Source of the DNA: CAUZIR01 sp965250195
GTDB taxonomy: Bacteria; Chloroflexota; Dehalococcoidia; Lucifugimonadales; UBA2962
Length of the DNA stretch: 64,000 nucleotides
Direction of reading: 5' to 3'
NCBI GenBank assembly: GCA_965250195.1
Contig: OZ252295.1
Coordinates: 1,860,001-1,924,000, forward strand
The translations under genes and the position numbers were made by a program. Every line of letters starts with the position of its first letter. Within the stretch, counting starts at the first letter, position 1. A model generated the notes under the pieces. It was not told the DNA's origin, did no database searches, and worked only from the letters and a program-made list of their open reading frames with translations. Of the stretch, positions 53,819-63,215 are shown piece after piece.

Positions 53819-55131
53819 TGCGCTACCCGGCCGTTAGCCTGTTGCTCGGCGGCGGCCTGCTGATCGCGGCCGCCGTGCCACTACTGAACCTCGACACGGG
53901 CTTTGCCGGTATCAGCACGTTGCCGGAGGAGGTGCGCTCAAAGCAGGCGTTCGACATTCTCGATGAGGAGTTCACCGCCGGTGAGGCGAACCCCGCACGC
54001 ATCGCCATTAAGGGCGACATCCGCTCGGTCGCGGTACAGAACGGCCTGACGGCTCTGCTCGCCGCAGTGGCCGCCGACGGGAGCGGTGTCTACGGTGAGC
54101 CCGGGGGGCTTGAGATTAATGACGATGCCACGCTGGCGCTGCTGGAGATACCGCTGGCCGGGGACGCCGCGGAAGCCCTGGCGCAAAGCGGGGTGAGGAA
54201 CCTTCGCGATAAGTACGTGCCGGAGTCGTTCGGCGATAGCGCCGAGGTGGCGGTCACGGGCGAGACGGCGTTCAACATGGACTTTTTCTCCATGGCCGCG
54301 AACTCGGCCTGGATCGTTTTCCCGTTCGTGCTGGGTATTAGCTTCCTGCTACTGATGGTGGTGTTCCGCTCGATTGTGGTGCCGATCAAGGCGATAATTC
54401 TGAACTTGCTCTCGGTGGCGGCGACGTACGGCATCATGGTGCTGGCGTTCCAGGAGGGGTGGGGGGAGGACCTGGGTATCTTCGTCCAGTTCGACGTTAT
54501 CGAAGCCTGGATACCCCTGTTTTTGTTCACTATCCTGTTCTGCCTTTCGATGGACTATCACGTGTTTTTGCTCAGCCGCATTCGCGAGCGCTTCGACGCG
54601 ACGGGCGATAACACGGGGTCGGTGGCGTTCGGCATCCGGTCTACGGGTCGGTTGATCACGGGCGCGGCGCTGATCATGGTCGCCGTCTTCTGGGGCTTCG
54701 CCGCCGGTGACCTGGTGGGCCTGCAGCAGATGGGCTTCGGGCTTGGGCTCGCCGTGCTGATCGACGCGACTATCGTTCGCATTATTCTCGTGCCCGCCTC
54801 TATGAAGCTGCTCGGTGAGACCAACTGGTACCTGCCGAAGTGGCTGGAATGGCTGCCCGATGTCCGGGTCGAAGCGCCGACGGTACTGAACCGGGCCCCA
54901 GCGCCGACTAACCTCCGCTACAGGACGACACCGATGGTGCCGACGACGGTCATGGCTATGGCCGCCGCCTTGACGGACAACGTGCGTCGGTCAATGGTCT
55001 CGCTGAGGATGGGCAGGAATCTTGTGCTGGCTAGCGAGCCGAGGACGAAGATCCACACCGGGGGCGTGGCCGCGATGGCAGACACCAGCGAGACGGGACC
55101 CTTTTCCAACGCCCCCAATAACGCCAGTTGA
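53815..55131 (+). pseudogene. Second MMPL/RND transporter, C-terminal part
   Basis: The second repeat half: MRYPAVSLLLGGGLLIAAA helix, the periplasmic domain, then helices with CLSMDYHVFLLSRIRERF and the ending NWYLPKWLEWLPDV, shared with the copy at 23.7 kb. After residue 355 or so the sequence is unlike the family and runs 214 bp into the convergent EamA gene, so the true end is probably near 54900 and a second small lesion may exist there. Re-initiation at ATG 53818 is possible (the frames overlap at TGATG). Confidence 0.75.
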
Positions 55132-55814
55132 GCCACGGCCATGAGGGCGAACTCGGTCGCCAGGATCAACCCCATCGCCGCCGGGTTGCGCAGCGACTGG
55201 CGCAGGTTTCGCAGTGTCGCGGGCCGGACCCACATGGCCAGCGTCAGGAATGCCCCGGACCGCTGCAGCCACAGGCCCTGGTAGGAGTTGACTTCGTTTA
55301 GCCCCCAGTCGGAGGCAAGGAAGTTCGTGCCGACCAGCAACGCCGCCAACAGCAGCGGGAAAAACGACCTGTCTAACCTAAAGCGGCCCCCGGCGCCGAA
55401 GTCGATGGAGATGAGGATGGCACCGAGCAACGTCAGCACTAACGCCCCCCACTTGACGGCCTCCAAGTGCTGGCCCAAAACCACCACCGATATGAGCGCG
55501 ACGAAGATGGGCGAGGTGTTGAAGATAGGGTAGGACCGCGATGCCTCGGCGGTGCGCACGACGTAAATGACGATGGAGAAGCCCAAGCCAAACAGGGCGC
55601 CGCTGACTACTACTGCGAACACGTTGAGAAGGGGCGTGCCCGACTCGATGGGGAAGAAGATGGCGAACGGGATGATGAACGCTATCTGCGCGATGGCGAA
55701 CCAGGCGATGAGGGTGGAGTGGTCCGGTAGGTACCGGGACAGCAGGACCTTTTCTACGATGTTGGTTATGCCAATCGACCCGGCGAAGCCGATGGCCATT
55801 AATGGCCAGGGCAA
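54918..55814 (-). CDS. EamA/DMT-superfamily transporter
   Basis: 298 residues with about ten hydrophobic segments in two EamA repeats (first: AIAQIAFIIPFAIFF, GLGFSIVIYVVRTAEASRSYPIFN; second: FALMAVAQLALLGALEKGPV). Family members export amino acids, metabolites or drugs. The substrate is unknown. The last 70 codons overlap the convergent MMPL frame. Confidence 0.85.
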   Translation of the reverse strand: MPWPLMAIGFAGSIGITNIVEKVLLSRYLPDHSTLIAWFAIAQIAFIIPFAIFFPIESGTPLLNVFAVVVSGALFGLGFSIVIYVVRTAEASRSYPIFNTSPIFVALISVVVLGQHLEAVKWGALVLTLLGAILISIDFGAGGRFRLDRSFFPLLLAALLVGTNFLASDWGLNEVNSYQGLWLQRSGAFLTLAMWVRPATLRNLRQSLRNPAAMGLILATEFALMAVAQLALLGALEKGPVSLVSAIAATPPVWIFVLGSLASTRFLPILSETIDRRTLSVKAAAIAMTVVGTIGVVL

Positions 55815-56017
55815 TTAGAGGCCGGAAGCCTTTCCGCGCGCCAACGCGCGAACAGGGAGGCGAGTGTGGTGCAAAGCGATCTCTTTCGGTGAACGGGTGA
55901 ATTCGGCGGGCACAGCATGCCTGGCCCCCGTGAACGGTAGTGCGCCCGTTGGCGCAGCGAAAGGGGCTCGGGGCGACGGGCCCTAAGTGGGTTCCGACTT
56001 GAGCCGGAAGCCGAGAC

Positions 56018-56881
56018 CTAGGCCTGGTACTCCCTGATGTCGGGCCGGTAGGCCTGGGCGAGAACCTTCTTTTCGAAGCCCAGCGGCACCTCGCCCCTGG
56101 CGTACTCGTACAGCGCGGCCTTGAAGATGCCCTCCAGCGCCATCACCGCCCCGATTGCGAACCCCACGGTGACGAAGCCAACCGCAATGCCCGCTATCGG
56201 TGTTATCTGGTAGGCGATGAAGGCCGGGATGACCCCGATGATAGCGGCGGCGATGTATACGAGCATGAAGCCGAAGGACGCGGTGAACTGTCTTCCCCAG
56301 GTCTTGCCGAGCAGGTCTTTGGAGCGTTTGATCGCCGTAAACGGCCCGACGTTTTCGGTGACGAGAATGGGCACAACAAAGAACGTTATGAGCTCCCATA
56401 CGCCGCCTATGATCGATATGACGATCCTGCCAAACGTACCCTGACGGCTCTTGAGCAGCATGAGGATCAGCCCAACCGTGCCGGAGATGACAGCCCATCC
56501 GAAAATAGGGCCTATGTGCCTGGCAGCGTGGCGCAGGCCAGAGCCGACGTTGGGGTCGCCGCCTCTCAGTCGTTCGAGTGCTGCGGACACCAGGGCCGCG
56601 TTGAAAAAGATGATCACGAAGTAGACCGACACATAACCGAGTAGCAGAAGTATGTAGTCGCCGCCACCGGGACCGATCGCGACGTCGGCGGCCGCCTCGG
56701 CGCCGAGGTCGTTGAGGCGCTCCAGCGAGCCGGTGGCGTTTGCGATGACCCCGAAGATGGCCATGACGGCCACCATGCCGATGATTCCCATGATGGGGAA
56801 GAAGACCAGCTCGCGGTCCAGCAAGAAGACTCGCCAGCTCATCTTCATTAGCTCGAACGTGTGGCCGATTGTCGCAAACAT
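56018..56881 (-). CDS. DUF6159-type integral membrane protein
   Basis: 287 residues with six hydrophobic segments. The opening FELMKMSWRVFLLDRELVFFP and the SALERLRGGDP and LEGIFKAALYEYARG segments are typical of the DUF6159 membrane family, which has no known function. ATG 56881 is chosen because it starts the conserved region; the frame extends a little upstream. It is divergent from the SDR gene at 56974. Confidence 0.72.
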   Translation of the reverse strand: MFATIGHTFELMKMSWRVFLLDRELVFFPIMGIIGMVAVMAIFGVIANATGSLERLNDLGAEAAADVAIGPGGGDYILLLLGYVSVYFVIIFFNAALVSAALERLRGGDPNVGSGLRHAARHIGPIFGWAVISGTVGLILMLLKSRQGTFGRIVISIIGGVWELITFFVVPILVTENVGPFTAIKRSKDLLGKTWGRQFTASFGFMLVYIAAAIIGVIPAFIAYQITPIAGIAVGFVTVGFAIGAVMALEGIFKAALYEYARGEVPLGFEKKVLAQAYRPDIREYQA

Positions 56882-56973
56882 GTGGCCAGTATAAACGAAC
56901 GGCCTGGTTTGCCCTCGCATAAGACTCCGACGAGTGGTACAAAGATCGCCGAGTTTCGAGACAAGGGGATATT

Positions 56974-57846
56974 TTGGCTTCTGTATTGATTACCGGGTCC
57001 AGCCAGGGGATCGGTATGGCGACGGCGCTGGTGCTGGCGAGATCGGGCCATACGGTTCACGCGACGATGCGCGACCCCGTTCGGGCGCCACAGCTGGGAG
57101 AGACGGCGGCGAAGGAGTCGCTGCCGGTTCACGTCTCGGTGATGGACGTGGACTCCGATAGCTCTGTAACTGATGGGGTAAAAAAAATCGAGCGCGATCA
57201 TGGCCCGATAGACGTACTGGTGAACAACGCGGCGATAGAGTTGATGGGCTCGGTGGAGGAACTCCCGATGGACCGGGTCCGGGCGGCGATGGAGACGAAT
57301 TTCTTTGGCTCGCTGCGCACCATCCAGGCGGTGCTGCCGGGCATGAGGGAACGAAGATCGGGCTGCATTGTCAACGTGTCGTCGGTGTCGGGGCTGATAT
57401 CGATCTCGCCGGGGGGTGTCTACAGCGCGACGAAGTGGGCGCTGGAGGCGATGAGCGAGGCGCTGGCGCAGGAGACGAAGGGGTTCAACGTCCGGGTGGC
57501 GATCGTCGAGCCGGGCGCCGTCGATACGGCGATGGCGACGCGGATCAACGCGGGGACGCCGCCGTCGGTATACGGGCACGTGAATCGGATGAACGTTCTG
57601 ATGAAGGTGTCGTTTGCGAACTCGTCGTCTCCGTTCCTGATTGCCGAGAAGATTGCCGAGGTGATAGATAGCGGCACCTGGCAGGTGAGGCACCATGCGG
57701 GCCCGGACGTCGCGCCGTTCGTGGCATGGCGCAACACAATGACCGACGAGGAGTGGGCCGACTGGGGCGCGCTGGACGACTCCGGGTGGTACGACAGCGT
57801 CGAGGCGATGTTCGGCGCGAACGTGCGTCCGGGCGCGGGCGGGTAA
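56974..57846 (+). CDS. Short-chain dehydrogenase/reductase
   Basis: 290 residues. NAD(P)-binding TGSSQGIG, the VLVNNAAIELMGS segment, catalytic Ser in NVSSVSG and the YSATK pair. The C-terminal extension (about residues 215-290) is longer than in FabG types and resembles 17-beta-hydroxysteroid dehydrogenase-like SDRs. It starts at TTG with AAGGGG upstream. Substrate unknown. Confidence 0.88.
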   Translation: MASVLITGSSQGIGMATALVLARSGHTVHATMRDPVRAPQLGETAAKESLPVHVSVMDVDSDSSVTDGVKKIERDHGPIDVLVNNAAIELMGSVEELPMDRVRAAMETNFFGSLRTIQAVLPGMRERRSGCIVNVSSVSGLISISPGGVYSATKWALEAMSEALAQETKGFNVRVAIVEPGAVDTAMATRINAGTPPSVYGHVNRMNVLMKVSFANSSSPFLIAEKIAEVIDSGTWQVRHHAGPDVAPFVAWRNTMTDEEWADWGALDDSGWYDSVEAMFGANVRPGAGG

Positions 57847-57953
57847 CCCGGCCGCCTACACTCCTGCGTTACCATGGCCGACCAAGCAGCCGTCAGGCTG
57901 CGACCAGACTGGGAGATTACCGAGCGGTCGCAAGGCCGCGGGGAGACGAGGGC

Positions 57954-58268
57954 TTGTTCACAGCTATTGCCGCCGTCAGGATCAAGCCGGAGTTCAGGGA
58001 CGAGTGGATCCGGCTGATCGAGCCGAACGCACGCGGCGCGGCCAGCGAGCCGGGCTGTATCCGCTTCGACCTGATCCAGGACCGCTCGGACGAGAACCTG
58101 GTGTGGTTTGTCGAGAGCTACGAGACGGAGCAGGATTTCAAAGACCACCAGCAGACAAAGCACTTCCTCGACTGGCATCCGCACCTTGTTCGCATGATCG
58201 ACAGCGTGGTGCCGAATACGGAGGCTTTTGGGGACTCTATCTACCCCCCTGACGGTGGCTGGAACTAA
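57954..58268 (+). CDS. ABM-domain (quinol monooxygenase-like) protein
   Basis: 104 residues with FTAIAAVRIKPEFRDEWIRL, EPGCIRFDLIQDRSDEN and VWFVESYETEQDFKDHQQTKHF, the signature of YgiN-like quinol monooxygenases and relatives, including the usual HQ-T-HF helix end. The TTG start follows GAGACGAGGG. The frame is open further upstream, but that part is arginine-rich and unconserved. Confidence 0.85.
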   Translation: MFTAIAAVRIKPEFRDEWIRLIEPNARGAASEPGCIRFDLIQDRSDENLVWFVESYETEQDFKDHQQTKHFLDWHPHLVRMIDSVVPNTEAFGDSIYPPDGGWN

Positions 58269-58314
58269 GTGAGAGCTGCAACACAGGAAGGTCCGGCGGC
58301 GGCCGGGCCGACCG

Positions 58315-58593
58315 GTGTACTGGGGTGACGAGCCCTTGAGAGAGATCCCAAAGATATTTCCCCTGGGACTGCTGGCCCTGGTGATTTTCATCGTCTTCGT
58401 TGCGGCGTACGCGCTGGCGGAGAGCGCGATCGGCGGCGTGCCGGTGGCGCAGGCCGCCCAGGGTGGCCAGGAAGCTGGCGAGTCCACAGGGGGCGAGCCG
58501 TCTGGCGGCACGCATGGGGTCGCGCTCGGGGATGATGCCGAGGGGTTCGAGTGGTACGAGGACGCGGCGTTCTTCATTTGCCCGCTGCACTGA
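58315..58593 (+). CDS. Small single-span membrane protein of unknown function
   Basis: 92 residues (GTG start; TTG 58336 is also possible). A single helix IFPLGLLALVIFIVFVAAYAL is followed by a Gly/Glu-rich outside region ending in DAAFFICPLH. It sits between the ABM gene and an SDR on the same strand, so it is likely cotranscribed. No family is recognised. Confidence 0.5.
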   Translation: MYWGDEPLREIPKIFPLGLLALVIFIVFVAAYALAESAIGGVPVAQAAQGGQEAGESTGGEPSGGTHGVALGDDAEGFEWYEDAAFFICPLH

Positions 58594-58626
58594 GGTGGCC
58601 CATTTCACGGAGATACCGGCTAGCAC

Positions 58627-59394
58627 ATGACCTCTTCTAATGAAGCCGTACGATTTCGGGACCAGGTGGCTATCGTCACCGGCGGGGCCACGGGCATCGG
58701 CTATGGCGTCGCCCGCAAACTCGGTGGTGAAGGCGCGAGCATCGTGCTGGTGGATGCGGACGGCGAGATGGGGCAGCAGTCGGCGTCGGGGATGGCGGCA
58801 CGAGGCATTGACACACGTCTCGTTGTGGGAGACGTCGCCGAACAGGCCACCGCACAGGAGGCCGTGGGCGCGGCGATGGACGCCTGGGGGCGGCTGGATG
58901 TTCTTATCAACAACGCCGGGATCACGGGCGACCCCGGCGCTATCTGGGAATTGCCTGTGGAAGAACTCGACAGGGTCTACCGCACGAACCTGCGCGGGGT
59001 GTACGTGTTCACCGCGGCGGCCGTACCGGCGATGCTCAAGCGCGACTACGGCCGAATCGTCAACATCGCGTCCATCGCGGGCAAAGAGGGCAACCCGAAC
59101 ATGGTGCCGTATTCGGCCACGAAGGCGGCGGTGATTGGCCTGACCAAGTCCGTCGGAAAAGAGCTTGCCGAGACGGGCGTGCGGGTGAACGCCATCGCCC
59201 CGGCGGTGGTGCAGACCCGCATCCTCGACCAGACCTCACCTGAGGTCGTGCAGTACATGCTGGGCAAGATCCCCATGGGCCGGTTCGGAGACATCGCCGA
59301 GGTGGCGGCCATGGTGGCGTGGGTGGCGTCTGAGGAGTGTACGTTCACTACGGGCGCGGTGTTCGACATCTCGGGCGGCCGGGCGACTTACTAG
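58627..59394 (+). CDS. Short-chain dehydrogenase/reductase, FabG-like
   Basis: 255 residues of a classical SDR: TGGATGIGYGVA, the LINNAGITGD segment, catalytic Ser in NIASIAG, YSATKAAV, and the FDISGG ending. It uses NAD(P) to oxidise or reduce a hydroxyl or keto group; 3-oxoacyl-ACP reductase is one possibility, but a catabolic sugar or alcohol dehydrogenase is equally likely. Confidence 0.9.
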   Translation: MTSSNEAVRFRDQVAIVTGGATGIGYGVARKLGGEGASIVLVDADGEMGQQSASGMAARGIDTRLVVGDVAEQATAQEAVGAAMDAWGRLDVLINNAGITGDPGAIWELPVEELDRVYRTNLRGVYVFTAAAVPAMLKRDYGRIVNIASIAGKEGNPNMVPYSATKAAVIGLTKSVGKELAETGVRVNAIAPAVVQTRILDQTSPEVVQYMLGKIPMGRFGDIAEVAAMVAWVASEECTFTTGAVFDISGGRATY

Positions 59395-59420
59395 CGGGGG
59401 TAGCAACTGAGGAGGGCAAG

Positions 59421-59804
59421 ATGGGGATTATCCACGGCATGATGGGCCACGCCACCAGCACGGATATTGACAAGGCTCGGGAGGAGTTCGGGCCGATGCT
59501 GGTTCGCGGTGAAGAGGTGCTGCACGCCTACAAGTGGGCGCGGGACAGGGTGATCTTCACGACTCACAGGATAATTCACGTGGACGTGCAGGGGCTGACG
59601 GGCAAAAAGAAGGCGTTCATGACCATCCCGTATAGGAGCATCCGAAAGTTCTCCAAGGAGTCGAGCGGGTGGATGGACCTGGACGCGGAGCTTCGTATCT
59701 GGATAAGAGGAGAGTCGGAGCCGCTGAAGTGGGAGTTCCGCAAGAACGAGGCGGTCAACGACATTTTCAACCTGATGAGCGAAGGGATGCTGTCCGGGGA
59801 CTAG
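59421..59804 (+). CDS. Bacterial PH-domain protein (YvbH-like)
   Basis: 127 residues. The PH-like core runs RGEEVLHAYKWARDRVIFTTHRII, VDVQGLTGKKKAFMTIPYRSI, then the final helix NDIFNLMSEGML. Its role is not known; it may bind partners or lipids. GAGGAGGG precedes the ATG. It is cotranscribed with the small lipoprotein that follows 4 bp later. Confidence 0.78.
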   Translation: MGIIHGMMGHATSTDIDKAREEFGPMLVRGEEVLHAYKWARDRVIFTTHRIIHVDVQGLTGKKKAFMTIPYRSIRKFSKESSGWMDLDAELRIWIRGESEPLKWEFRKNEAVNDIFNLMSEGMLSGD

Positions 59805-59808
59805 AGCG

Positions 59809-60078
59809 ATGTGGGGCCTGGTCGTAGGCGGTTTGGTTTTGCTTTTCGTGGCCTGTGGGGGCGCGGCATCGGACGTCGAGGATCCCGGCGACAGCTTCCG
59901 CAAGTTCATCCAGGAGTCGAAAGGCGACCTGTGTGACCCGAGCTACCCGGACGTCTGCATCGCCCCGCCGCCGCCTGAATTGACCTGCGACCAGGTGCCC
60001 TACAAGAATTTCACCGTCATAGGAGCGGACCCCCACGGGTTCGACGCGGATGGGACCGGCATAGGCTGCGAGGAGTGA
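59809..60078 (+). CDS. Small lipoprotein with excalibur-like end
   Basis: 89 residues. Lipobox LLFVACGG, then PSYPDVCIAPPPPELTCDQVPYKNF and ADPHGFDADGTGIGCEE (each broken across the two disulphide cysteines). The ending resembles the calcium-binding excalibur motif (DxDxDGxACE), which also follows secreted nucleases; only the tail is present here. It may bind calcium outside the cell. Confidence 0.7.
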   Translation: MWGLVVGGLVLLFVACGGAASDVEDPGDSFRKFIQESKGDLCDPSYPDVCIAPPPPELTCDQVPYKNFTVIGADPHGFDADGTGIGCEE

Positions 60079-60236
60079 CGCTTGGGCGGCGCCGGTGCGG
60101 GCGAGCAACCTGACGCGCCGCACAGTGGCGAGCTGGTGCACGAGGCCCCGGCCATCGACGCCCGCGAGACGCCGTCGGCGCTGGCGCATGCGGGGGCGGG
60201 TTAGGGGTGGTGGAGTAGCGCGACCCTACTCCTCGT

Positions 60237-60266
60237 TTGACCCGCCTGCGGGGGCTTCCATATAGT
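60237..60266 (+). promoter_or_regulatory. Promoter of the aminotransferase-family gene
   Basis: -35 TTGACC (60237-60242), 18-bp spacer, -10 TATAGT (60261-60266), 57 bp before the ATG at 60324. AGGAG lies at the normal distance from that ATG. Confidence 0.6.
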
Positions 60267-60323
60267 ATGGCCCACTTCCGGGCTGGCTTTGGCCCGGTGT
60301 GACAGGCTTTACGAGGAGATGTC

Positions 60324-61664
60324 ATGGGCGTTATCGACGATAAGTATGAATCCATGTTCGCGCGGTCCCGCGCCTGGTACGAGCGGGGCAAGAATGCCTT
60401 CGCGGGCGGGGTAACCCACCAGTCGCGCTTTAATGCACCTTACCCGACGTATTACGAGTCGGCGGCCGGTGCCTTTAAGTACGACGTGGATGGCAACGAA
60501 GTTATCGACTACGTGATGGGCAACGGCTCGCTGCTGATGGGCCACTCTCCCCAGAGCGTGGTGGACGCGGTGACCAAGCAGATCGACAAGGGTACGCATC
60601 TTGGCGGGGCGACCACTCACGAGACGCTGTACGCGGAGGCGGTGAAGCGCAATATGCCGAAGCTGGACACGATTCGCTTTACGTCCGCCGGGACGGAGTC
60701 GACTCTGCTGGCGATGCGCATTGCGCGCGGCTATACGGGCAAGGAAAAGATCATAAAGTTCGCCGAGCATTTCCACGGCTGGCAGGACTACGCGACGATT
60801 AGCTCGGGCCAGTCCACCGGAGGCATTCCACAGGCCGTGCTGGACTCGGTGATCGTGCTGCCGGCGGACGTTAAAGAGGTGGAGCGCGTTCTGGAATCGC
60901 GCAACGACGTGGCAGGGGTGATCGTGGAGTGCAACGGCGCTCACTTCGGCACGTTCCCGCTGCAGAACCCGCAGTTCCTCCACGACCTACAAGACGTGTG
61001 CAATAAGAACGACGTGATGTTCATCATGGACGAGGTGATCACCGGGTTCCGCCTGTCGAAGGGCGGCGCGCAGGAGCGGTGGGACCTGGACCCGGATATC
61101 ACCACGATGGCCAAGATTATGGCGGGCGGCCAGCCGGGCGCGGCGGTGGGCGGCAAGAAGCACGTGATGGACGTGATGGCGTTCACCGGCGACCCGGAGC
61201 ATGACTCGACGCGCCGCGTGGCACAGGCCGGGACGTATAACGCTCAGCCGATATCGGCGGCGGCGGGGATAGCCCAACTGGACGCGATCTGGCACGGCGA
61301 CGTGGTGGCGTTGGCGGACGCCGCGGCCAAGCGGCTGAAGGACGGCATTAATGACGCGTTCGCGCGCAACGAGGTGATGGGCCACTCGCACGGCATATCG
61401 TCGCTGGTGCAGGTAAACATGGGCTATGACTGCCCGTGCGATCGCGAGCTTTGCACGATGCCCTACGAGGACATTTACTCTTCGATGCCCGCCGAGAAGA
61501 CGCGGGCGCTACGTCGCGCGGTGCTGGTGAACGGGGCCGACGGGATGGACTGGAACGGCATGTGCTTCGTCGTCTCGGCGGCGCACACGGATGAGGTGGT
61601 CGACCGCACGATTGACGGCTTTGACCAGGCGCTGAAGGACCTGAGAAGCGACGGGGTCGTTTAG
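60324..61664 (+). CDS. Class III aminotransferase family, glutamate-1-semialdehyde aminomutase-like
   Basis: 446 residues, PLP-dependent. It shows NAFAGGVTHQSR, GHSPQSVVDAV, SAGTESTLLAMRIARGYTGK (phosphate-binding), EHFHGWQDY, MDEVITGF and the Schiff-base Lys in TTMAKIMAGG. This is the GSAM-like group, but heme-synthesis neighbours are lacking and the C-terminal part (MGYDCPCDRELC) is unusual, with three close Cys residues. It more likely acts as an aminotransferase or aminomutase in catabolism (inference). Confidence 0.85.
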   Translation: MGVIDDKYESMFARSRAWYERGKNAFAGGVTHQSRFNAPYPTYYESAAGAFKYDVDGNEVIDYVMGNGSLLMGHSPQSVVDAVTKQIDKGTHLGGATTHETLYAEAVKRNMPKLDTIRFTSAGTESTLLAMRIARGYTGKEKIIKFAEHFHGWQDYATISSGQSTGGIPQAVLDSVIVLPADVKEVERVLESRNDVAGVIVECNGAHFGTFPLQNPQFLHDLQDVCNKNDVMFIMDEVITGFRLSKGGAQERWDLDPDITTMAKIMAGGQPGAAVGGKKHVMDVMAFTGDPEHDSTRRVAQAGTYNAQPISAAAGIAQLDAIWHGDVVALADAAAKRLKDGINDAFARNEVMGHSHGISSLVQVNMGYDCPCDRELCTMPYEDIYSSMPAEKTRALRRAVLVNGADGMDWNGMCFVVSAAHTDEVVDRTIDGFDQALKDLRSDGVV

Positions 61665-61711
61665 CAACACGTCTCAGGGCGGCGGGCTCGGCCCGCGCCC
61701 ATGCCTACGAC

Positions 61712-61744
61712 AGGGCCCGGCTGCACAACGCGGCCGGGCCTTTT
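61712..61744 (+). terminator. Rho-independent terminator
   Basis: GGCCCGGC and GCCGGGCC form a strong stem around an ACAACG-containing loop, followed by TTTT. Confidence 0.75.
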
Positions 61745-61779
61745 GGCGTTTGGGGTACGGGGGCCGTAGACTCACTCAA

Positions 61780-62673
61780 ATGACCCAAGACACCACCGAC
61801 GCTGAGCTAACCGGCGTTTTTCCGATTTTGTATACGCCTTTTGACAACGAGGGACGGGTGGACTTTGGCGATCTGGCGGCCGAAGTGGAGTATCTCGTCT
61901 CGGCCGGTGTGGACGGGGTCGGAGTCGCCGTCGGATCGGAGGTGTTTAAGTTCACCGAGGCCGAGCGGGACGCGGTGCTCACCACCGTCGTGGAGCAGGT
62001 GGCCGGGCGGGTGACGGTGGTGATGCACGCGGGCGCGCCGGGTACGGATGTGGCCGTCGGCTATGCTCGCACTGCCGCCGAACTGGGCGCCGACGCGCTG
62101 ATGGTGACGCCGCCGTCATTTTTGCCGATGCCGCCGGACGTGGTTGTCGAGCACTATCGACGGATTGCAGACGCCGGGGGGCTGCCGGTGTTCATCCAGG
62201 ACATCTGGACGTCGCCGATTGCACCGGCGTTGGCGGTGCGCATCGCACGCGAGGTGCCGCTGGCTCGCTATGCCAAGGCCGAGACGCCGCCTACTCCGGA
62301 CCGCGCAGCGGAGCTAAAGGTGCGGGGCGGGGACGACGTTACTGTGTTCGGCGGATTTGGCGGCGTGAATTTCGTGCCTGAGCTACGACGCAGGAGCGTG
62401 GGCACGATGCCGGGCCCGGCGGCGGTGGAGGCGTTCGTGGCGGCGTGGGCGCTGTGGCGGGCGGGCGACGAGGCGGGTGCCGAAGCGGAGATGACTGGCG
62501 TGCAACCTCTACTGACGCTGCTGATGCGCTCGCTGGACGGGTCCTATCACCTGACGAAAGAGATCCTTCGAAGCAAGGGCGTCATCCGCTCGACCGGGGT
62601 GCGCATGCCGACGGAGCGGCCGGACGAGCTCACGTACGGCGAACTCGCCCGGCTTCTAGATAAATTGGGGTAG
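61780..62673 (+). CDS. DapA/N-acetylneuraminate-lyase superfamily aldolase, non-standard active site
   Basis: 297 residues of the DHDPS barrel. It has GVFPILYTPFDNEGRVDFGDL, then the Schiff-base Lys in ARYAKAETPP. In place of the usual TT pair it reads AVGSE, and in place of the catalytic Tyr of YN-P it reads FIQDIW. Standard dihydrodipicolinate synthase chemistry is therefore unlikely. It may be a lyase or hydratase for another 2-keto acid, perhaps of sugar-acid origin. Confidence 0.82.
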   Translation: MTQDTTDAELTGVFPILYTPFDNEGRVDFGDLAAEVEYLVSAGVDGVGVAVGSEVFKFTEAERDAVLTTVVEQVAGRVTVVMHAGAPGTDVAVGYARTAAELGADALMVTPPSFLPMPPDVVVEHYRRIADAGGLPVFIQDIWTSPIAPALAVRIAREVPLARYAKAETPPTPDRAAELKVRGGDDVTVFGGFGGVNFVPELRRRSVGTMPGPAAVEAFVAAWALWRAGDEAGAEAEMTGVQPLLTLLMRSLDGSYHLTKEILRSKGVIRSTGVRMPTERPDELTYGELARLLDKLG

Positions 62674-62678
62674 GCCGC

Positions 62679-63215
62679 TTACGGCTTCCTGCCCATCATG
62701 CCGATGAGCTTGTCCTGGGCCCTGGCGTCTTCGGGCTGGGGTACGTCGGGCCCGAAGCTGTCGCCCTGGCGAAGCTTGTTCATCTGGGGCTCGAACCCGG
62801 CGTAGATGATGTCGACGAGGTCGGCTGGGAGTTCGGTGCTCTGGCCGGTGGCCTTGGCGAGGTCCCAGCCGTGGATGAGGTTGTCCATGGCCAGGATTGT
62901 GGCGAAGGCTCCGCCGGGCATTTCGCCGCCGCCGGGGGTGGCAATGTTCCCGTCGAGGGCGCCGTCGGCGTGCATGGCGGCGACGGCGCCTGCGAGGGCG
63001 TTATCGTAGGCGGAAACGGGGTCGGCGCCCTCAGGCGCGTCGCCGCCGAAGACGGTCGCACCCATGGTCGCACCGCCGATAATGTGGTTGAGCAACTCCT
63101 CGACACTCCAGTCGGAGCAGGGGGTTTCGTCGCCGAGCTGGCTGTCTTTGACGCCCGCCACGGCGGCGCGGGTGTGGGCGGCCGCTTGCTGGAAAAGGTC
63201 GGCAGGGTTTGTCAT
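62679..63215 (-). CDS. DinB/maleylpyruvate isomerase N-terminal-like protein (TIGR03086 type)
   Basis: 178 residues. The four-helix metal-binding fold shows LFQQAAAHTRAAVAGVKDSQLGDETPCSDW, VEELLNHIIGG and LAMDNLIHGWDLAKATGQ (split across helices), with three His positions for metal. Such proteins include mycothiol-dependent isomerases and many of unknown role. TTGGAGGAACCG precedes ATG 63215. Confidence 0.82.
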   Translation of the reverse strand: MTNPADLFQQAAAHTRAAVAGVKDSQLGDETPCSDWSVEELLNHIIGGATMGATVFGGDAPEGADPVSAYDNALAGAVAAMHADGALDGNIATPGGGEMPGGAFATILAMDNLIHGWDLAKATGQSTELPADLVDIIYAGFEPQMNKLRQGDSFGPDVPQPEDARAQDKLIGMMGRKP

